From: JAPLKB01 sp964532465
GTDB taxonomy: Bacteria; Desulfobacterota; Syntrophorhabdia; Syntrophorhabdales; Syntrophorhabdaceae
Assembly (NCBI GenBank): GCA_964532465.1
Contig: CAZHHX010000015.1
Span: 15,225 to 79,224 of the forward strand
Reading direction: 5' to 3'
Length of the DNA stretch: 64,000 nt
Both the position numbers and the translations under genes were made by a program. Of the stretch, positions 9,062-17,750 are shown piece by piece. How positions within the stretch are numbered: the stretch's first letter is position 1; every line of letters starts with the position of its first letter. A model generated the notes under the pieces. That model was given only the letters and a program-made list of their open reading frames with translations, had not been told where the DNA came from and did not search any database.

Positions 9062-9997
9062 ATGAAAATATTGATCACAGGTCCATTAGGCCATATCGGT
9101 TCAGAAATAATTCACAATATAAAGTCGGGTCAGTTTGAAGAAGTGCGTTTGATAGATAATTTATCAACACAAAGGTACCCATCCTTGTTTAATTTACCGA
9201 AGGGGATTAATTATAACTTTTTTGAAGACGATATTTGCACTGCCGATTTAGATACTTATTTCATGGATATTGATGTTGTTGTACATTTGGCGGCTATTAC
9301 CGATGCAGCCTCAAGCGTTGACAAAAAAAACCTTGTGGAAGAAGTTAATTTTATTGGAACAGAAAGGGTAGCAAGAGCTTGTATAAAAAACAAATGCAGA
9401 CTGATATTTCCATCAACTACAAGCGTGTATGGCACTCAGGAAGCAGTGGTAGACGAAAATTGTTCGATTGAAGAATTGAACCCCCAAAGCCCTTATGCAG
9501 ATAGTAAACTTAGGGCAGAACAGTTGCTAAAAAAATTAGGGCAAGATGAGCAACTGAGATTTGTAATCTGTCGTTTTGGAACGATATTTGGTACTTCTAT
9601 TGGGATGCGCTTTCATACCGCAGTGAATAAATTTGTATGGCAGGCATGTTTGGGGCAACCCATTACGGTATGGCGCACTGCTATGAATCAGAGAAGACCT
9701 TACCTGGATTTATCTGATGCAGTAAGGGCAATTATGTTTATTACAAATAAAGATTTATTTGATAATGAAATTTACAATGTTGTCTCTGTCAACTCCACAG
9801 TGAAGGAGATAATTGATACAATAAATAAATATATAGAGGATACGCATATTGAATATGTGGACAGCAAAATTATGAATCAACTTACCTACACCGTCCTGAA
9901 CGAGAAATTTAAGAAAAAAGGTTTTAAATTTAACGGCAAATTGGAAAAAGGGATTTCCCGTACAATCAAGATTCTTAATGGAATGCGTTGCAAATGA
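9062..9997 (+). CDS. Extended SDR, sugar-nucleotide epimerase/reductase
   Basis: A 311-residue NAD-dependent epimerase/dehydratase-family protein. TGPLGHIG at residues 6-13 binds the cofactor and Tyr145-x3-Lys149 (PYADSK) is the catalytic pair. The start at 9062 is preferred over an upstream in-frame codon at 9035 because GAGGT lies upstream and the N-terminus then begins directly with the first beta strand. It diverges from the SDR just upstream, so it is not a recent duplication. Reaction not assigned. Confidence 0.78.
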   Translation: MKILITGPLGHIGSEIIHNIKSGQFEEVRLIDNLSTQRYPSLFNLPKGINYNFFEDDICTADLDTYFMDIDVVVHLAAITDAASSVDKKNLVEEVNFIGTERVARACIKNKCRLIFPSTTSVYGTQEAVVDENCSIEELNPQSPYADSKLRAEQLLKKLGQDEQLRFVICRFGTIFGTSIGMRFHTAVNKFVWQACLGQPITVWRTAMNQRRPYLDLSDAVRAIMFITNKDLFDNEIYNVVSVNSTVKEIIDTINKYIEDTHIEYVDSKIMNQLTYTVLNEKFKKKGFKFNGKLEKGISRTIKILNGMRCK

Positions 9998-10102
9998 AGG
10001 AAAAGCTGCTCAAAATTGTAATTCAGTATTATAGCGAGCCGCAGTTAAAATATGTGATGATGTTATGTGTTTTTAAACTTTCTTTATAAAAAGGACAAAA
10101 CA

Positions 10103-11155
10103 ATGAAAGAATCGGATTTATTAGATGCTTTAAAATCGAAACGTATTCTTGTAACCGGCGGCACAGGAAGTTTCGGTCATCAAATCATAAAAGAACTATT
10201 GAATTATGAGCCGGAAAGCATCCACATCTATAGCCGCGATGAAAAAAAGCAGTATGATATGGCCATGTCATATCGGGACAATAAAATATTAAAATTCAAT
10301 ATTGGTGATGTCCGTGACCTTGGCAGGACGAGGGAGGCCATGCGCGGGATTGATATTGTATTCAACGCTGCGGCACTTAAACAAGTTCCAAACTGCGAAT
10401 ATGCCCCCTTTGAAGCTGTCAAGACCAATATTATTGGTGCTAATAATGTGCGCAGAGCTGCTATCGAGGCCGGTATTCAAACCGTTGTTTCTATAAGCAC
10501 TGACAAGGCGGTCAAACCGGTAAATGTCATGGGCATGACAAAAGCGATCCAGGAACGGATTATGCTTGATCCAACGTACAGCAGCAGCCAAACAAAATTT
10601 CTTTGCGTCCGTTATGGTAATGTTCTTGGCAGCCGCGGCAGTGTAGTCCCGCTTTATTTTGATTACATTCAGAAAAACCTCCCTCTACCAATCACACATC
10701 CGGATATGACACGTTTCCAGCTTACCCTGAAAGAGGCTGTTCAATTGGTATTATGGGCCACGGTAAAAGGAGAATCAGGCGACCTATGGGTGCAAAAAAT
10801 GCCGGCTGCCCGTATTCCTGATTTAGGGCTTGCATTGGCCTATGGCCTTACAGGCAAGCAGAATTATCCCATTTCCATCATTGGTATGAGACCAGGTGAG
10901 AAGATGCATGAAGTTCTTGTATCGGAAGAGGAGATGTGGCGTGCTACTGAGCTGGAAAGACATTATTTGATCCCATCCTGGGCCAAATCACAAAACAAGG
11001 AAGGCGCGGGAGATATTAATATATCAGAGTATTCCTCTGCGGGAACACATCTTCTAACCCAGGAGGAAATACTCAAGATGCTGGAAGCTGATGGATGGTT
11101 CGGGCCAAATGCTAAGGCCAAAGCCAAACATGGAGTTGAAATATATGAAGAATAG
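10103..11155 (+). CDS. CapD/WbpM-like UDP-GlcNAc 4,6-dehydratase (soluble)
   Basis: A 350-residue enzyme that removes water from a UDP-HexNAc to give the 4-keto-6-deoxy sugar. It shows TGGTGSFG (18-25), AALKQVP (90-96), STDK (132-135) and NVMGMTK (141-147). The catalytic Tyr of the inverting FlaA1/PseB type is replaced by Met143, the arrangement of WbpM and PglF, so a C5-retaining reaction is likely (inference from those characterised enzymes). It lacks the N-terminal membrane domain of WbpM. The start at 10103 follows AAGGA. It overlaps the next aminotransferase gene by 11 bases, which fits a dehydratase-aminotransferase-formyltransferase pathway. Confidence 0.87.
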   Translation: MKESDLLDALKSKRILVTGGTGSFGHQIIKELLNYEPESIHIYSRDEKKQYDMAMSYRDNKILKFNIGDVRDLGRTREAMRGIDIVFNAAALKQVPNCEYAPFEAVKTNIIGANNVRRAAIEAGIQTVVSISTDKAVKPVNVMGMTKAIQERIMLDPTYSSSQTKFLCVRYGNVLGSRGSVVPLYFDYIQKNLPLPITHPDMTRFQLTLKEAVQLVLWATVKGESGDLWVQKMPAARIPDLGLALAYGLTGKQNYPISIIGMRPGEKMHEVLVSEEEMWRATELERHYLIPSWAKSQNKEGAGDINISEYSSAGTHLLTQEEILKMLEADGWFGPNAKAKAKHGVEIYEE

Positions 11156-12251
11156 CTACCCATTCATACCGCTCTTTAAAGTTTTTCTTCCCCCTGAAGA
11201 GATTCTTATGCCGTCCCTGCGTGATGTGCTTTATAGTGGCCAAATTACAGAAGGAGATGCGGTATATGAGTTTGAACGCAAATTCTCTTCATTTGCAGGC
11301 TTGTCTAATATGCTTTCTTTTTACAGTGGAACCGCCGCGCTCCATACAGCGCTTATTCTGTCGGGTGTTAAGCAAGGGGATGAAGTTATTTCTACTCCGA
11401 TGACTGCGGAACCTACCAATATGGCCATCCTGCATGCTGGCGGTAGAATTGTATGGGCAGATATTAATCCACAAAACGGGAATATTGCCGCCGATTCCAT
11501 TGCCGAAAAAATCACAAAAAAGACGCGTGCGATCATGGTGGTCCACTATGGAGGAATCCCGGCCTCCATGAAGCATATCCGGGAAATTGCAGATAAGCAC
11601 GATATTCCTGTCATAGAGGATGCGGCACATGCCCTTGGTGCTCGTTATGATAAAGATCCTATCGGTGCCAATTCAGAATATACAATGTTCTCTCTTCAGG
11701 CCATAAAGCACATGACCACAGTCGATGGCGGCATGCTTGCCTGTAAAAATCCAACAGACCTACCACGGGGACGGAAAATACGCTGGTTCGGTATTGATCG
11801 CCAAGCGCCACGAACAGAAGTTGATGTCAAGGAAGTCGGCTATAAATATCATATGAACAACGTTAATGCGACAATAGGTCTTGTCCAGCTTGACCATATT
11901 GCTCCAGTGCTTAAAAAGCATATATCCAACGGGCGTTATTTCGATGAAGAACTTGCCGGGATTTCTGGAATAGAATTGTGTCGATGGGATAAAGGAGCAG
12001 AACCTTCTTATTGGTTTTACACTGTTTTAGCGGAACGGCGAGATGACCTATCCCGTTACCTTACAGAACAGGGTATCGGGAATTCACAAGCACATAAACG
12101 TAATGATTTACACTCAGTTTTTGCATCAACCGGTTGTGTTCTACCCGGGCTTGACTTTTTTTACTCACGCATGCTTCATATCCCTTGCGGGTGGTGGGTT
12201 ACAGATGAAGAGCGTGAAAGAATTGTAAATATTATTAAAAAAGGCTGGTAA
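11145..12251 (+). CDS. DegT-family sugar aminotransferase, canonical copy
   Basis: A 368-residue PLP-dependent aminotransferase likely to act on the 4-keto sugar made by the dehydratase upstream. Family blocks are YSGTAALHTAL, VIEDAAHALGA and SLQAIKHMTTVDGG, with the PLP lysine at Lys188. The start at 11145 overlaps the end of the dehydratase gene and has GGAG about 10 bases upstream. The next gene is a paralogue with the same overall layout in which this lysine is replaced by arginine. Confidence 0.88.
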   Translation: MKNSYPFIPLFKVFLPPEEILMPSLRDVLYSGQITEGDAVYEFERKFSSFAGLSNMLSFYSGTAALHTALILSGVKQGDEVISTPMTAEPTNMAILHAGGRIVWADINPQNGNIAADSIAEKITKKTRAIMVVHYGGIPASMKHIREIADKHDIPVIEDAAHALGARYDKDPIGANSEYTMFSLQAIKHMTTVDGGMLACKNPTDLPRGRKIRWFGIDRQAPRTEVDVKEVGYKYHMNNVNATIGLVQLDHIAPVLKKHISNGRYFDEELAGISGIELCRWDKGAEPSYWFYTVLAERRDDLSRYLTEQGIGNSQAHKRNDLHSVFASTGCVLPGLDFFYSRMLHIPCGWWVTDEERERIVNIIKKGW

Positions 12252-12303
12252 AAAATCTATAATTTTTGATAATAAGTAGATCAAAATACTGCTCAAATGC
12301 AAT

Positions 12304-13437
12304 ATGATTGCAAAAAACTCCCATAAAAATATTCCTTTATACAAAGTCAATATGCCGCTGAATGCAGCAGGTATTATGTCCGAAGTTATGGCTACGGAGC
12401 AGATTGCAAATGGCCCGAATATAGAGAAGTTCGAGGGCTTACTTCGTAGCTATATCGGCAATCCTTTGGTTACAGTCACCGGTGATATCTCCAATTCACT
12501 GGTTCTTTGCCTTTTCCTGGCAGGTGTTTGCCCCGGAGATGATGTTCTCATGTCACCACTCGTTTGCCTTGCAACGAGCTGCCCGGTCCGCAACCTATTT
12601 GCCAATATCCGCTGGTGCGATGTAGACCCTATGACGGGCAATATCGATCCGGCGGATATTCTGAAAAAGATTACATCAAAAACGAAGGCAATCGTTGTTT
12701 ATCACTGGGCTGGAAATCCAGCCGACCTCGATGCGATCCAGTCTGTGGCACGCGCCCACAATGTCGCTGTGATAGAAGATGCAGGCGAGGCGTTCGGGGC
12801 TGAATACCACGGAAAAAAGATCGGCGCCACCGGTTCGGACTATACGGTGTACTCATTCTACCCCAACCGCCATATGACAACAATCGATGGGGGTGCGATT
12901 GCATGTGCACGTGAAGGAGATTATGAAAAGGCCTGCTGGCTAAAACGCTACGGCATACATCAACCCACCTTCCGTTGCGCAGATGGGGAGATAAGCCCTG
13001 TGTCTGATATTCCGATCGCAGGATGGAACCTCTACATGAACCATCTTGCAGCTACAATCGGTGTCGTGCAAATGGAGCATATTCAAAATATCGTTTCCCG
13101 CCATCAGGAGAATGGTCGTTATTACGACGGGACACTTGGAGACATTCCTGGCGTGACTGTCCTTCGAAGGCCCGTCAATTCTTGTTCGGCTTATTGGGTT
13201 TATACCTTTTTGGCGCAAGACCGTGACCGATTGTTAAGACGGCTTCAACAGGAAGGTATACAAGCATCTAAAGTACATCTTAGGAATGATATATACACTT
13301 GTTTTGGTATGGAGAGAAAAGAGTTGCCCGGTGTTGATTACTTTTCTGCCCACTGTCTTAGCATCCCATGTGGTTGGTGGGTTGATGATGACGACCGTGC
13401 CCGAATCGTGGACATAATCTACAAGGAATATCGATAA
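12304..13437 (+). CDS. DegT-family paralogue lacking the PLP lysine
   Basis: A 377-residue protein homologous along its whole length to the preceding aminotransferase: both begin with an IPLYKV/IPLFKV block, share VIEDA and end with a CGWWV segment. At the Schiff-base position the sequence is SFYPNRHMTTIDGG, so the catalytic Lys is Arg189 (codon CGC). Without that lysine it should not carry out normal transamination. DegT enzymes form dimers with active sites at the interface, so it may be a non-catalytic partner of its neighbour, or it may do different chemistry. There is no frameshift or stop, which argues against simple decay. Confidence 0.82.
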   Translation: MIAKNSHKNIPLYKVNMPLNAAGIMSEVMATEQIANGPNIEKFEGLLRSYIGNPLVTVTGDISNSLVLCLFLAGVCPGDDVLMSPLVCLATSCPVRNLFANIRWCDVDPMTGNIDPADILKKITSKTKAIVVYHWAGNPADLDAIQSVARAHNVAVIEDAGEAFGAEYHGKKIGATGSDYTVYSFYPNRHMTTIDGGAIACAREGDYEKACWLKRYGIHQPTFRCADGEISPVSDIPIAGWNLYMNHLAATIGVVQMEHIQNIVSRHQENGRYYDGTLGDIPGVTVLRRPVNSCSAYWVYTFLAQDRDRLLRRLQQEGIQASKVHLRNDIYTCFGMERKELPGVDYFSAHCLSIPCGWWVDDDDRARIVDIIYKEYR

Positions 13438-13457
13438 AAACTGGTGGAGGATTGAGT

Positions 13458-14147
13458 ATGAATGTAATTTTTCTCGCATATCGTGACTGGGCACTCAAGG
13501 TGTATTCAGCAATTCAAAAACACCCAAAGATAAATAAATGTGTTTTGCATACCACGCATGACGAGCTTGTTAAATCTGATTTAGCTGATTTTGATCTCCT
13601 TTTAACATGCGGGTGGAGTGACGAAATTGGTGCTGACATCTCTTCCAAAATAGTGTCTATCGGAGTGCATTGCGCCGAACTGGACCGCTATTCATATGGG
13701 TCACCACTGCAAAACCAGATTATTGATGGCATAAACTTTACAAAACATCGTGTATTCAAATTTACATATGATAAAAACTCTAATCGTGCGCATACACATT
13801 CAAGAGAATACTCTCATGAGGTTGTTTTAGACCTTTCCGGAAACATGGAAGATGTGCTTTGTCAAATGACTGCCACAAGTGTTGTACTTTTTAACATGTT
13901 CCTGGGCGATTATCCTGATATTACATGGAAACAATGGGAAGCTGAAACAACTGTAAAACCTAAACGAGTCCCATCCGACAGCCGATTGACTAAAGATGAC
14001 TTGCTTCGCATGAATACAGTAGAATTATATAATTTTTTCCGGTGTCTGGAGGATCCATATCCCAATGGGTACATTGAAGACGAAAAGGGAATATTATACA
14101 TCAAGCAAGTTGCCTTTAAACAAAAACAAAATATAACAAAGGATTAG
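13458..14147 (+). CDS. Formyltransferase-like protein, degenerate active site
   Basis: A 229-residue homologue of sugar N-formyltransferases and of the next gene, with which it shares SPLQNQII/SPIQNQII and a C-terminal YNFFRCLEDPYPNGYIEDE-type block. In formyltransferases the triad is Asn-x-His plus a later Asp in a DxGD-like motif. Here His71 remains (IGVHCAEL), the Asn position is Gly, and the region that should hold the Asp reads NSNRAHTHSREYSH. It is therefore probably not an active formyltransferase. I chose the ATG at 13458 with GGAGG 7 bases upstream, rather than the TTG at 13452. Possible partner of the next protein. Confidence 0.75.
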   Translation: MNVIFLAYRDWALKVYSAIQKHPKINKCVLHTTHDELVKSDLADFDLLLTCGWSDEIGADISSKIVSIGVHCAELDRYSYGSPLQNQIIDGINFTKHRVFKFTYDKNSNRAHTHSREYSHEVVLDLSGNMEDVLCQMTATSVVLFNMFLGDYPDITWKQWEAETTVKPKRVPSDSRLTKDDLLRMNTVELYNFFRCLEDPYPNGYIEDEKGILYIKQVAFKQKQNITKD

Positions 14148-14157
14148 AGCTACGACT

Positions 14158-14841
14158 ATGCGGAAAATAAAAATAGTGTATTGCGGGTATCGTAAGTGGG
14201 CGCTCGAGGTATTCGACAATATCAAGATAAATTCATGTCTTGATAATCCAATGCTCATAAAAAGCAAAGAAGAGTATGATAAATGGATCTCCGATTCCCC
14301 TCAGGATTTGGATTTTATTCTTTTTGTTGGATGGAGTTGGATTGTCCCTGTACATATTTTAAAGAAATATTTATGTTTAGGGATTCATCCTTCCGATTTA
14401 CCGGATTTTAGAGGAGGGAGCCCCATTCAAAACCAGATAATACATGGAATAAGTAGAACAAAAGTTTCTTTAATAACTTTGGCTGAAAAAATTGATGAGG
14501 GAGATATATGGTTAAAAGAAGAACTAAGTTTAGAGGGTGACAACATAAGAATGATATTCGGCAATATTGCGAGCAGTAGTATCAGGTTACTGAACAATTT
14601 TTTTTCTGTGTATCCCGATATCCAAGCAGTGAAACAGAATACAGCGGCAGGAAGCAATTATAGACGCAGAAAACCTGAGGATAGTAAACTATCAATACAA
14701 CAAATGGAAAAGATGGGACTTGAAGAGTTATACAATTTTATACGCTGTCTGTCAGATCCTTATCCGAATGCATATTTAGAAGATGAACATGGAAATCGCC
14801 TGTGTTTTAAAGAGGTAAGCTTTTATAAGGCACGGGATTAA
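14158..14841 (+). CDS. Sugar N-formyltransferase-like protein
   Basis: A 227-residue protein of the methionyl-tRNA/sugar formyltransferase superfamily, expected to transfer formyl from N10-formyltetrahydrofolate to an amino sugar. It has GIHPSDLPDFRGGSPIQ with His77, and KIDEGDIW with Asp113. The usual triad Asn is Gly75, as in its neighbour. It has the C-terminal RRRKPEDSKL and PYPNAYLEDE blocks typical of the fold. It lies directly after a 4,6-dehydratase and aminotransferases, so a 4-formamido-4,6-dideoxyhexose is the likely product (inference). Its stop overlaps a 35-codon small gene (TAATG). Confidence 0.78.
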   Translation: MRKIKIVYCGYRKWALEVFDNIKINSCLDNPMLIKSKEEYDKWISDSPQDLDFILFVGWSWIVPVHILKKYLCLGIHPSDLPDFRGGSPIQNQIIHGISRTKVSLITLAEKIDEGDIWLKEELSLEGDNIRMIFGNIASSSIRLLNNFFSVYPDIQAVKQNTAAGSNYRRRKPEDSKLSIQQMEKMGLEELYNFIRCLSDPYPNAYLEDEHGNRLCFKEVSFYKARD

Positions 14842-14948
14842 TGTTAAATGATAATATTGTGGCCAATCTTGGCGCCCTAATTCTGGTATTTATGTCAGTT
14901 TCCATGTCTATTTCGTTGTATCTCAAATTCTATAAGATTGAAGCCTGA
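14841..14948 (+). CDS. 35-residue single-TM small protein candidate
   Basis: A short open frame starting on the last base of the previous stop codon (TAATG) and ending 11 bases before the next gene. The peptide has a polar N-terminus (MLNDN), one hydrophobic stretch of about 20 residues (about positions 7-28) and a lysine-containing tail (KFYKIEA), the pattern of a small membrane-anchored protein. No family is recognised. Translational coupling and the membrane-like composition support it; its small size and lack of a strong separate ribosome binding site count against it. Confidence 0.45.
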   Translation: MLNDNIVANLGALILVFMSVSMSISLYLKFYKIEA

Positions 14949-14959
14949 GCTTAGATTGC

Positions 14960-16120
14960 ATGAGGACTAATGATTTAACTATTCTCCTTACGCTTAAGGG
15001 GCGGCATCTGCATACCTTGCGCTGGCTTTGGCATGCAAACCGCATATGTCTGCCATTCCATGTGATCATTGCTGATGGTGAAGTACACCCGACGATAGCT
15101 CGACTGCTATCTAACCCAGAAATATTCACACGCTTGAGTTTCGAATATCACCACTATGAGGACAGGTCATTCAGAGACTTCTACTATAAATGCGCTGATG
15201 CTCTTGGAAAGGTCAGAACTTCCTATGTAATGATGTCGGACAACGATGATTTCCTTTTTCCCTACGGTCTCCAAAAGAGTATGGCTTTTCTGGATAGTGC
15301 GCCGGAATATGTGTGTGCAGGCGGAGGAATACCTGGCTTTTCCATTAATGAAGCGCCGAAGGCTGTCCGCAATGTTGTTGGTTCTTTGAGGAGCATCAGA
15401 TACCGATGTGTTTGGAATGAATGGTATCGGTGCCGTGATATTGACAACCCGTCAACAGCGGCTCGTGTTTTGGAAGAGACCAAGAATCCTCTTTCAGTCT
15501 ATTACAACACCTACCGCACTCAGACTCTCCGAACTATTGCTAACGAAATTCTTGAATATAATATCAGTTTTCGCCTTCACGAAATGTACTCTGCGTTGCG
15601 TACTGTGACCCTTGGAAAAGTAAGGTCCGACCCTTCCTGTTTTGTCTATCTGCGCCAAGATGGAACCTCGCTGGGTTTTGCCTTAAATACGGGCTGGATA
15701 GATGATTTATTCCGTTGCAGTTTTGCTCAAGACTTGGAGACTATGGTATCCAGAATCTCATTTGAAGCCGCACGATCCGATGGTTGTGCTCAAGCCGGGA
15801 TACAGAAACAGGTTCACGAAGCCTATACTGCCCATCTAAAGTCAGCGCTTGCTTCTGCTATGATATGCTCTCGTTTCCCTCGGTTCTTCGCCCTGAAGAA
15901 TCGTTTCTTATTGTTGATCCGTTCACGTCTGACACCTGCTTTTTTGCAGTGTAAATTGGATCAGAAGAAGCTCTGGAAGCTCTTGACTTCTGACGGTGCC
16001 GATAGCAATACAGTTGCAACTCATGAGAAAGAATTAAAAGAGGTTCTGTCTACACTTGAAGGCGATGAGTTTATCAAGTTTGTTACCCGAAATGCTCCTG
16101 ATTTGCTCGTGAGCCTGTGA
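14960..16120 (+). CDS. GT-A type glycosyltransferase
   Basis: A 386-residue protein with an N-terminal half typical of family 2-like glycosyltransferases: a beta strand and LTLKGR opening, and an acidic metal-binding motif SDNDD (93-97). The C-terminal half is rich in helices and has no recognised domain. It likely adds one sugar of the repeat unit at the inner membrane. Sugar specificity cannot be read from the sequence. The small membrane ORF lies just upstream and a flippase gene follows after 46 bases. Confidence 0.7.
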   Translation: MRTNDLTILLTLKGRHLHTLRWLWHANRICLPFHVIIADGEVHPTIARLLSNPEIFTRLSFEYHHYEDRSFRDFYYKCADALGKVRTSYVMMSDNDDFLFPYGLQKSMAFLDSAPEYVCAGGGIPGFSINEAPKAVRNVVGSLRSIRYRCVWNEWYRCRDIDNPSTAARVLEETKNPLSVYYNTYRTQTLRTIANEILEYNISFRLHEMYSALRTVTLGKVRSDPSCFVYLRQDGTSLGFALNTGWIDDLFRCSFAQDLETMVSRISFEAARSDGCAQAGIQKQVHEAYTAHLKSALASAMICSRFPRFFALKNRFLLLIRSRLTPAFLQCKLDQKKLWKLLTSDGADSNTVATHEKELKEVLSTLEGDEFIKFVTRNAPDLLVSL

Positions 16121-16166
16121 TTTCAAGGCGGAATTGGCATAAAACTGCTGCGGCGGGCAATGCTGT

Positions 16167-17615
16167 ATGAGCATTGGACGTCACAGTATATACAATCTTA
16201 TCGGCACCATGCTTCCAATGGCAATTACTATAGTTGCGTTGCCAATGTATATCAGATGCATAGGCGCTGAACGGTATGGTGTAATCGCCCTGATTTGGGG
16301 CCTTCTCAGCTACTTTCAATTCTTCGATCTTGGCTTCGGACGTGCAGTTGCTCAGCGCTTGGCTCGCCTTTCAGAGGCAGAGTCTTCTGAGCGGAGTAGT
16401 CTCCTTTGGACTGCATTGTTAAGCACTTTTGTACTCGGAGTAGTTGCTGGTATTTTATTTTGGCTTTTCTCAGAATACATCCTTCTGCATCTGATCAAGA
16501 TGTCGGCCAAGAGCCGTACTGAAGTGGCTGATACCGTTGGCTGGCTGCTATTATCGCTGCCGATTATCCTGCCGTTAACGGTATTACAGGGGGCTCTTCA
16601 GGCACGGCTGAGGTTTGCCGCAATAAACTGCGTTCTTGTTGTAGGGACAGTAGTCTATCAACTGCTTCCTCTCGCGCTGGCCTTCGCCGGTTATGTTGAA
16701 CTAAAGGTGTTAGTCCCTGCTGCTCTTGTATCTCGGTTGTTTATGGCCGCGATGATGATGCAGCAATGTATTCGACACGTGCCTTTGTTGATGCGCCCCG
16801 AAATAGACCGTCGCCATCTAAAAGGTCTGTTGCACTACGGTGGCTGGGTTTCAGTGACAACTTTGCTTGAACCCCTGCTCGGGAACACGGACCGGCTCAT
16901 CATCGCCACACTAAATGGTGCCAAGGCAGTAACTTTTTACACGATACCTTTCGACCTTGCTATGAAAACTTGGTTGTTTACAAGCAGTTTATCCGGTGCA
17001 ATCTTCCCTCGTCTTGCGTCCCTGAGTCCCACAGAATCAAAGGATCTTGCAATGCGGGCTACTACGACACTTGTTGCAGTTATGACGCCTGTTGTTATCA
17101 TCGGCACATTTGTTTCCCAACATTTCTTGAATATTTGGCTTGGCAGATCGCTGGCGGCAAACAGTGCACGAATAGCAGAGATAGTCCTGTTGAGTCTTTG
17201 GATAAATTCTATGGGAGTCCTTTATAACGCTAGATTGATGGCGCTTGGCAATCCAAGAATCATCGTTATTATTAATATCTGTGTAATTCCAATTTATCTA
17301 TCTATGGCATGGGTTTGCATCAGGACCTGGGGAATTGTTGGTGCCGCAACGGCATGGACATTATGTGGTTTAATGCAAACTGGTGCGGTCCTTTATGTGA
17401 GCGGCACGTTATTAAAAATCATACGGATCGTCGCCCCCTCATTTTTTCTGGTGGCCATAGGGACGACAGCCACTTTGATAGGTACCCTTAATATATTTGT
17501 CCATTGGAGCCTTTGTCTGCTCCTTCTTAGTTTATCTTTGTACAAAGATCGAGCGCAATTAATATATGCAATCATGATGCTTACACGTCGCAGACACAAA
17601 GAGGCAACTGCTTAA
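16167..17615 (+). CDS. Wzx-type oligosaccharide flippase (first copy)
   Basis: A 482-residue integral membrane protein with 12 or more hydrophobic segments spread over the whole length, of the MATE/MVF-type polysaccharide transporter superfamily. Blocks such as RYGVIALIWGLLSYFQFFD and DRLIIATL near residue 250 are typical of Wzx/RfbX. It would flip lipid-linked repeat units across the inner membrane. A second, dissimilar flippase lies at 49587-51044. The 135-base gap after it contains a short GC-rich hairpin (AGCCGC/GCGGCT, 17696-17713) but no T tract, so I do not call a terminator. Confidence 0.88.
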   Translation: MSIGRHSIYNLIGTMLPMAITIVALPMYIRCIGAERYGVIALIWGLLSYFQFFDLGFGRAVAQRLARLSEAESSERSSLLWTALLSTFVLGVVAGILFWLFSEYILLHLIKMSAKSRTEVADTVGWLLLSLPIILPLTVLQGALQARLRFAAINCVLVVGTVVYQLLPLALAFAGYVELKVLVPAALVSRLFMAAMMMQQCIRHVPLLMRPEIDRRHLKGLLHYGGWVSVTTLLEPLLGNTDRLIIATLNGAKAVTFYTIPFDLAMKTWLFTSSLSGAIFPRLASLSPTESKDLAMRATTTLVAVMTPVVIIGTFVSQHFLNIWLGRSLAANSARIAEIVLLSLWINSMGVLYNARLMALGNPRIIVIINICVIPIYLSMAWVCIRTWGIVGAATAWTLCGLMQTGAVLYVSGTLLKIIRIVAPSFFLVAIGTTATLIGTLNIFVHWSLCLLLLSLSLYKDRAQLIYAIMMLTRRRHKEATA

Positions 17616-17750
17616 TTTCCAGAGGTCTAAAGAGCGTCATGAATGATTTAGACAAATATTCCACAGGAAATACAGGAAGACGGGTGCATGAGCGGAGCCG
17701 CTATTCTGCGGCTTGTCATTGAAGTGAATTTTTGCACGGAGGACTAAAGA

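Noticed and set aside
11439..11446. GGCGGTAG, identical to the core of the ops/JUMPStart element of RfaH-controlled glycan operons
   Set aside because: It lies inside the coding sequence of an aminotransferase, far from any leader region, so an 8-base chance match is more likely.
17696..17713. AGCCGC/GCGGCT hairpin after the first flippase, considered as a terminator
   Set aside because: The stem is only 6 bp and no T tract follows, so intrinsic termination is not supported.
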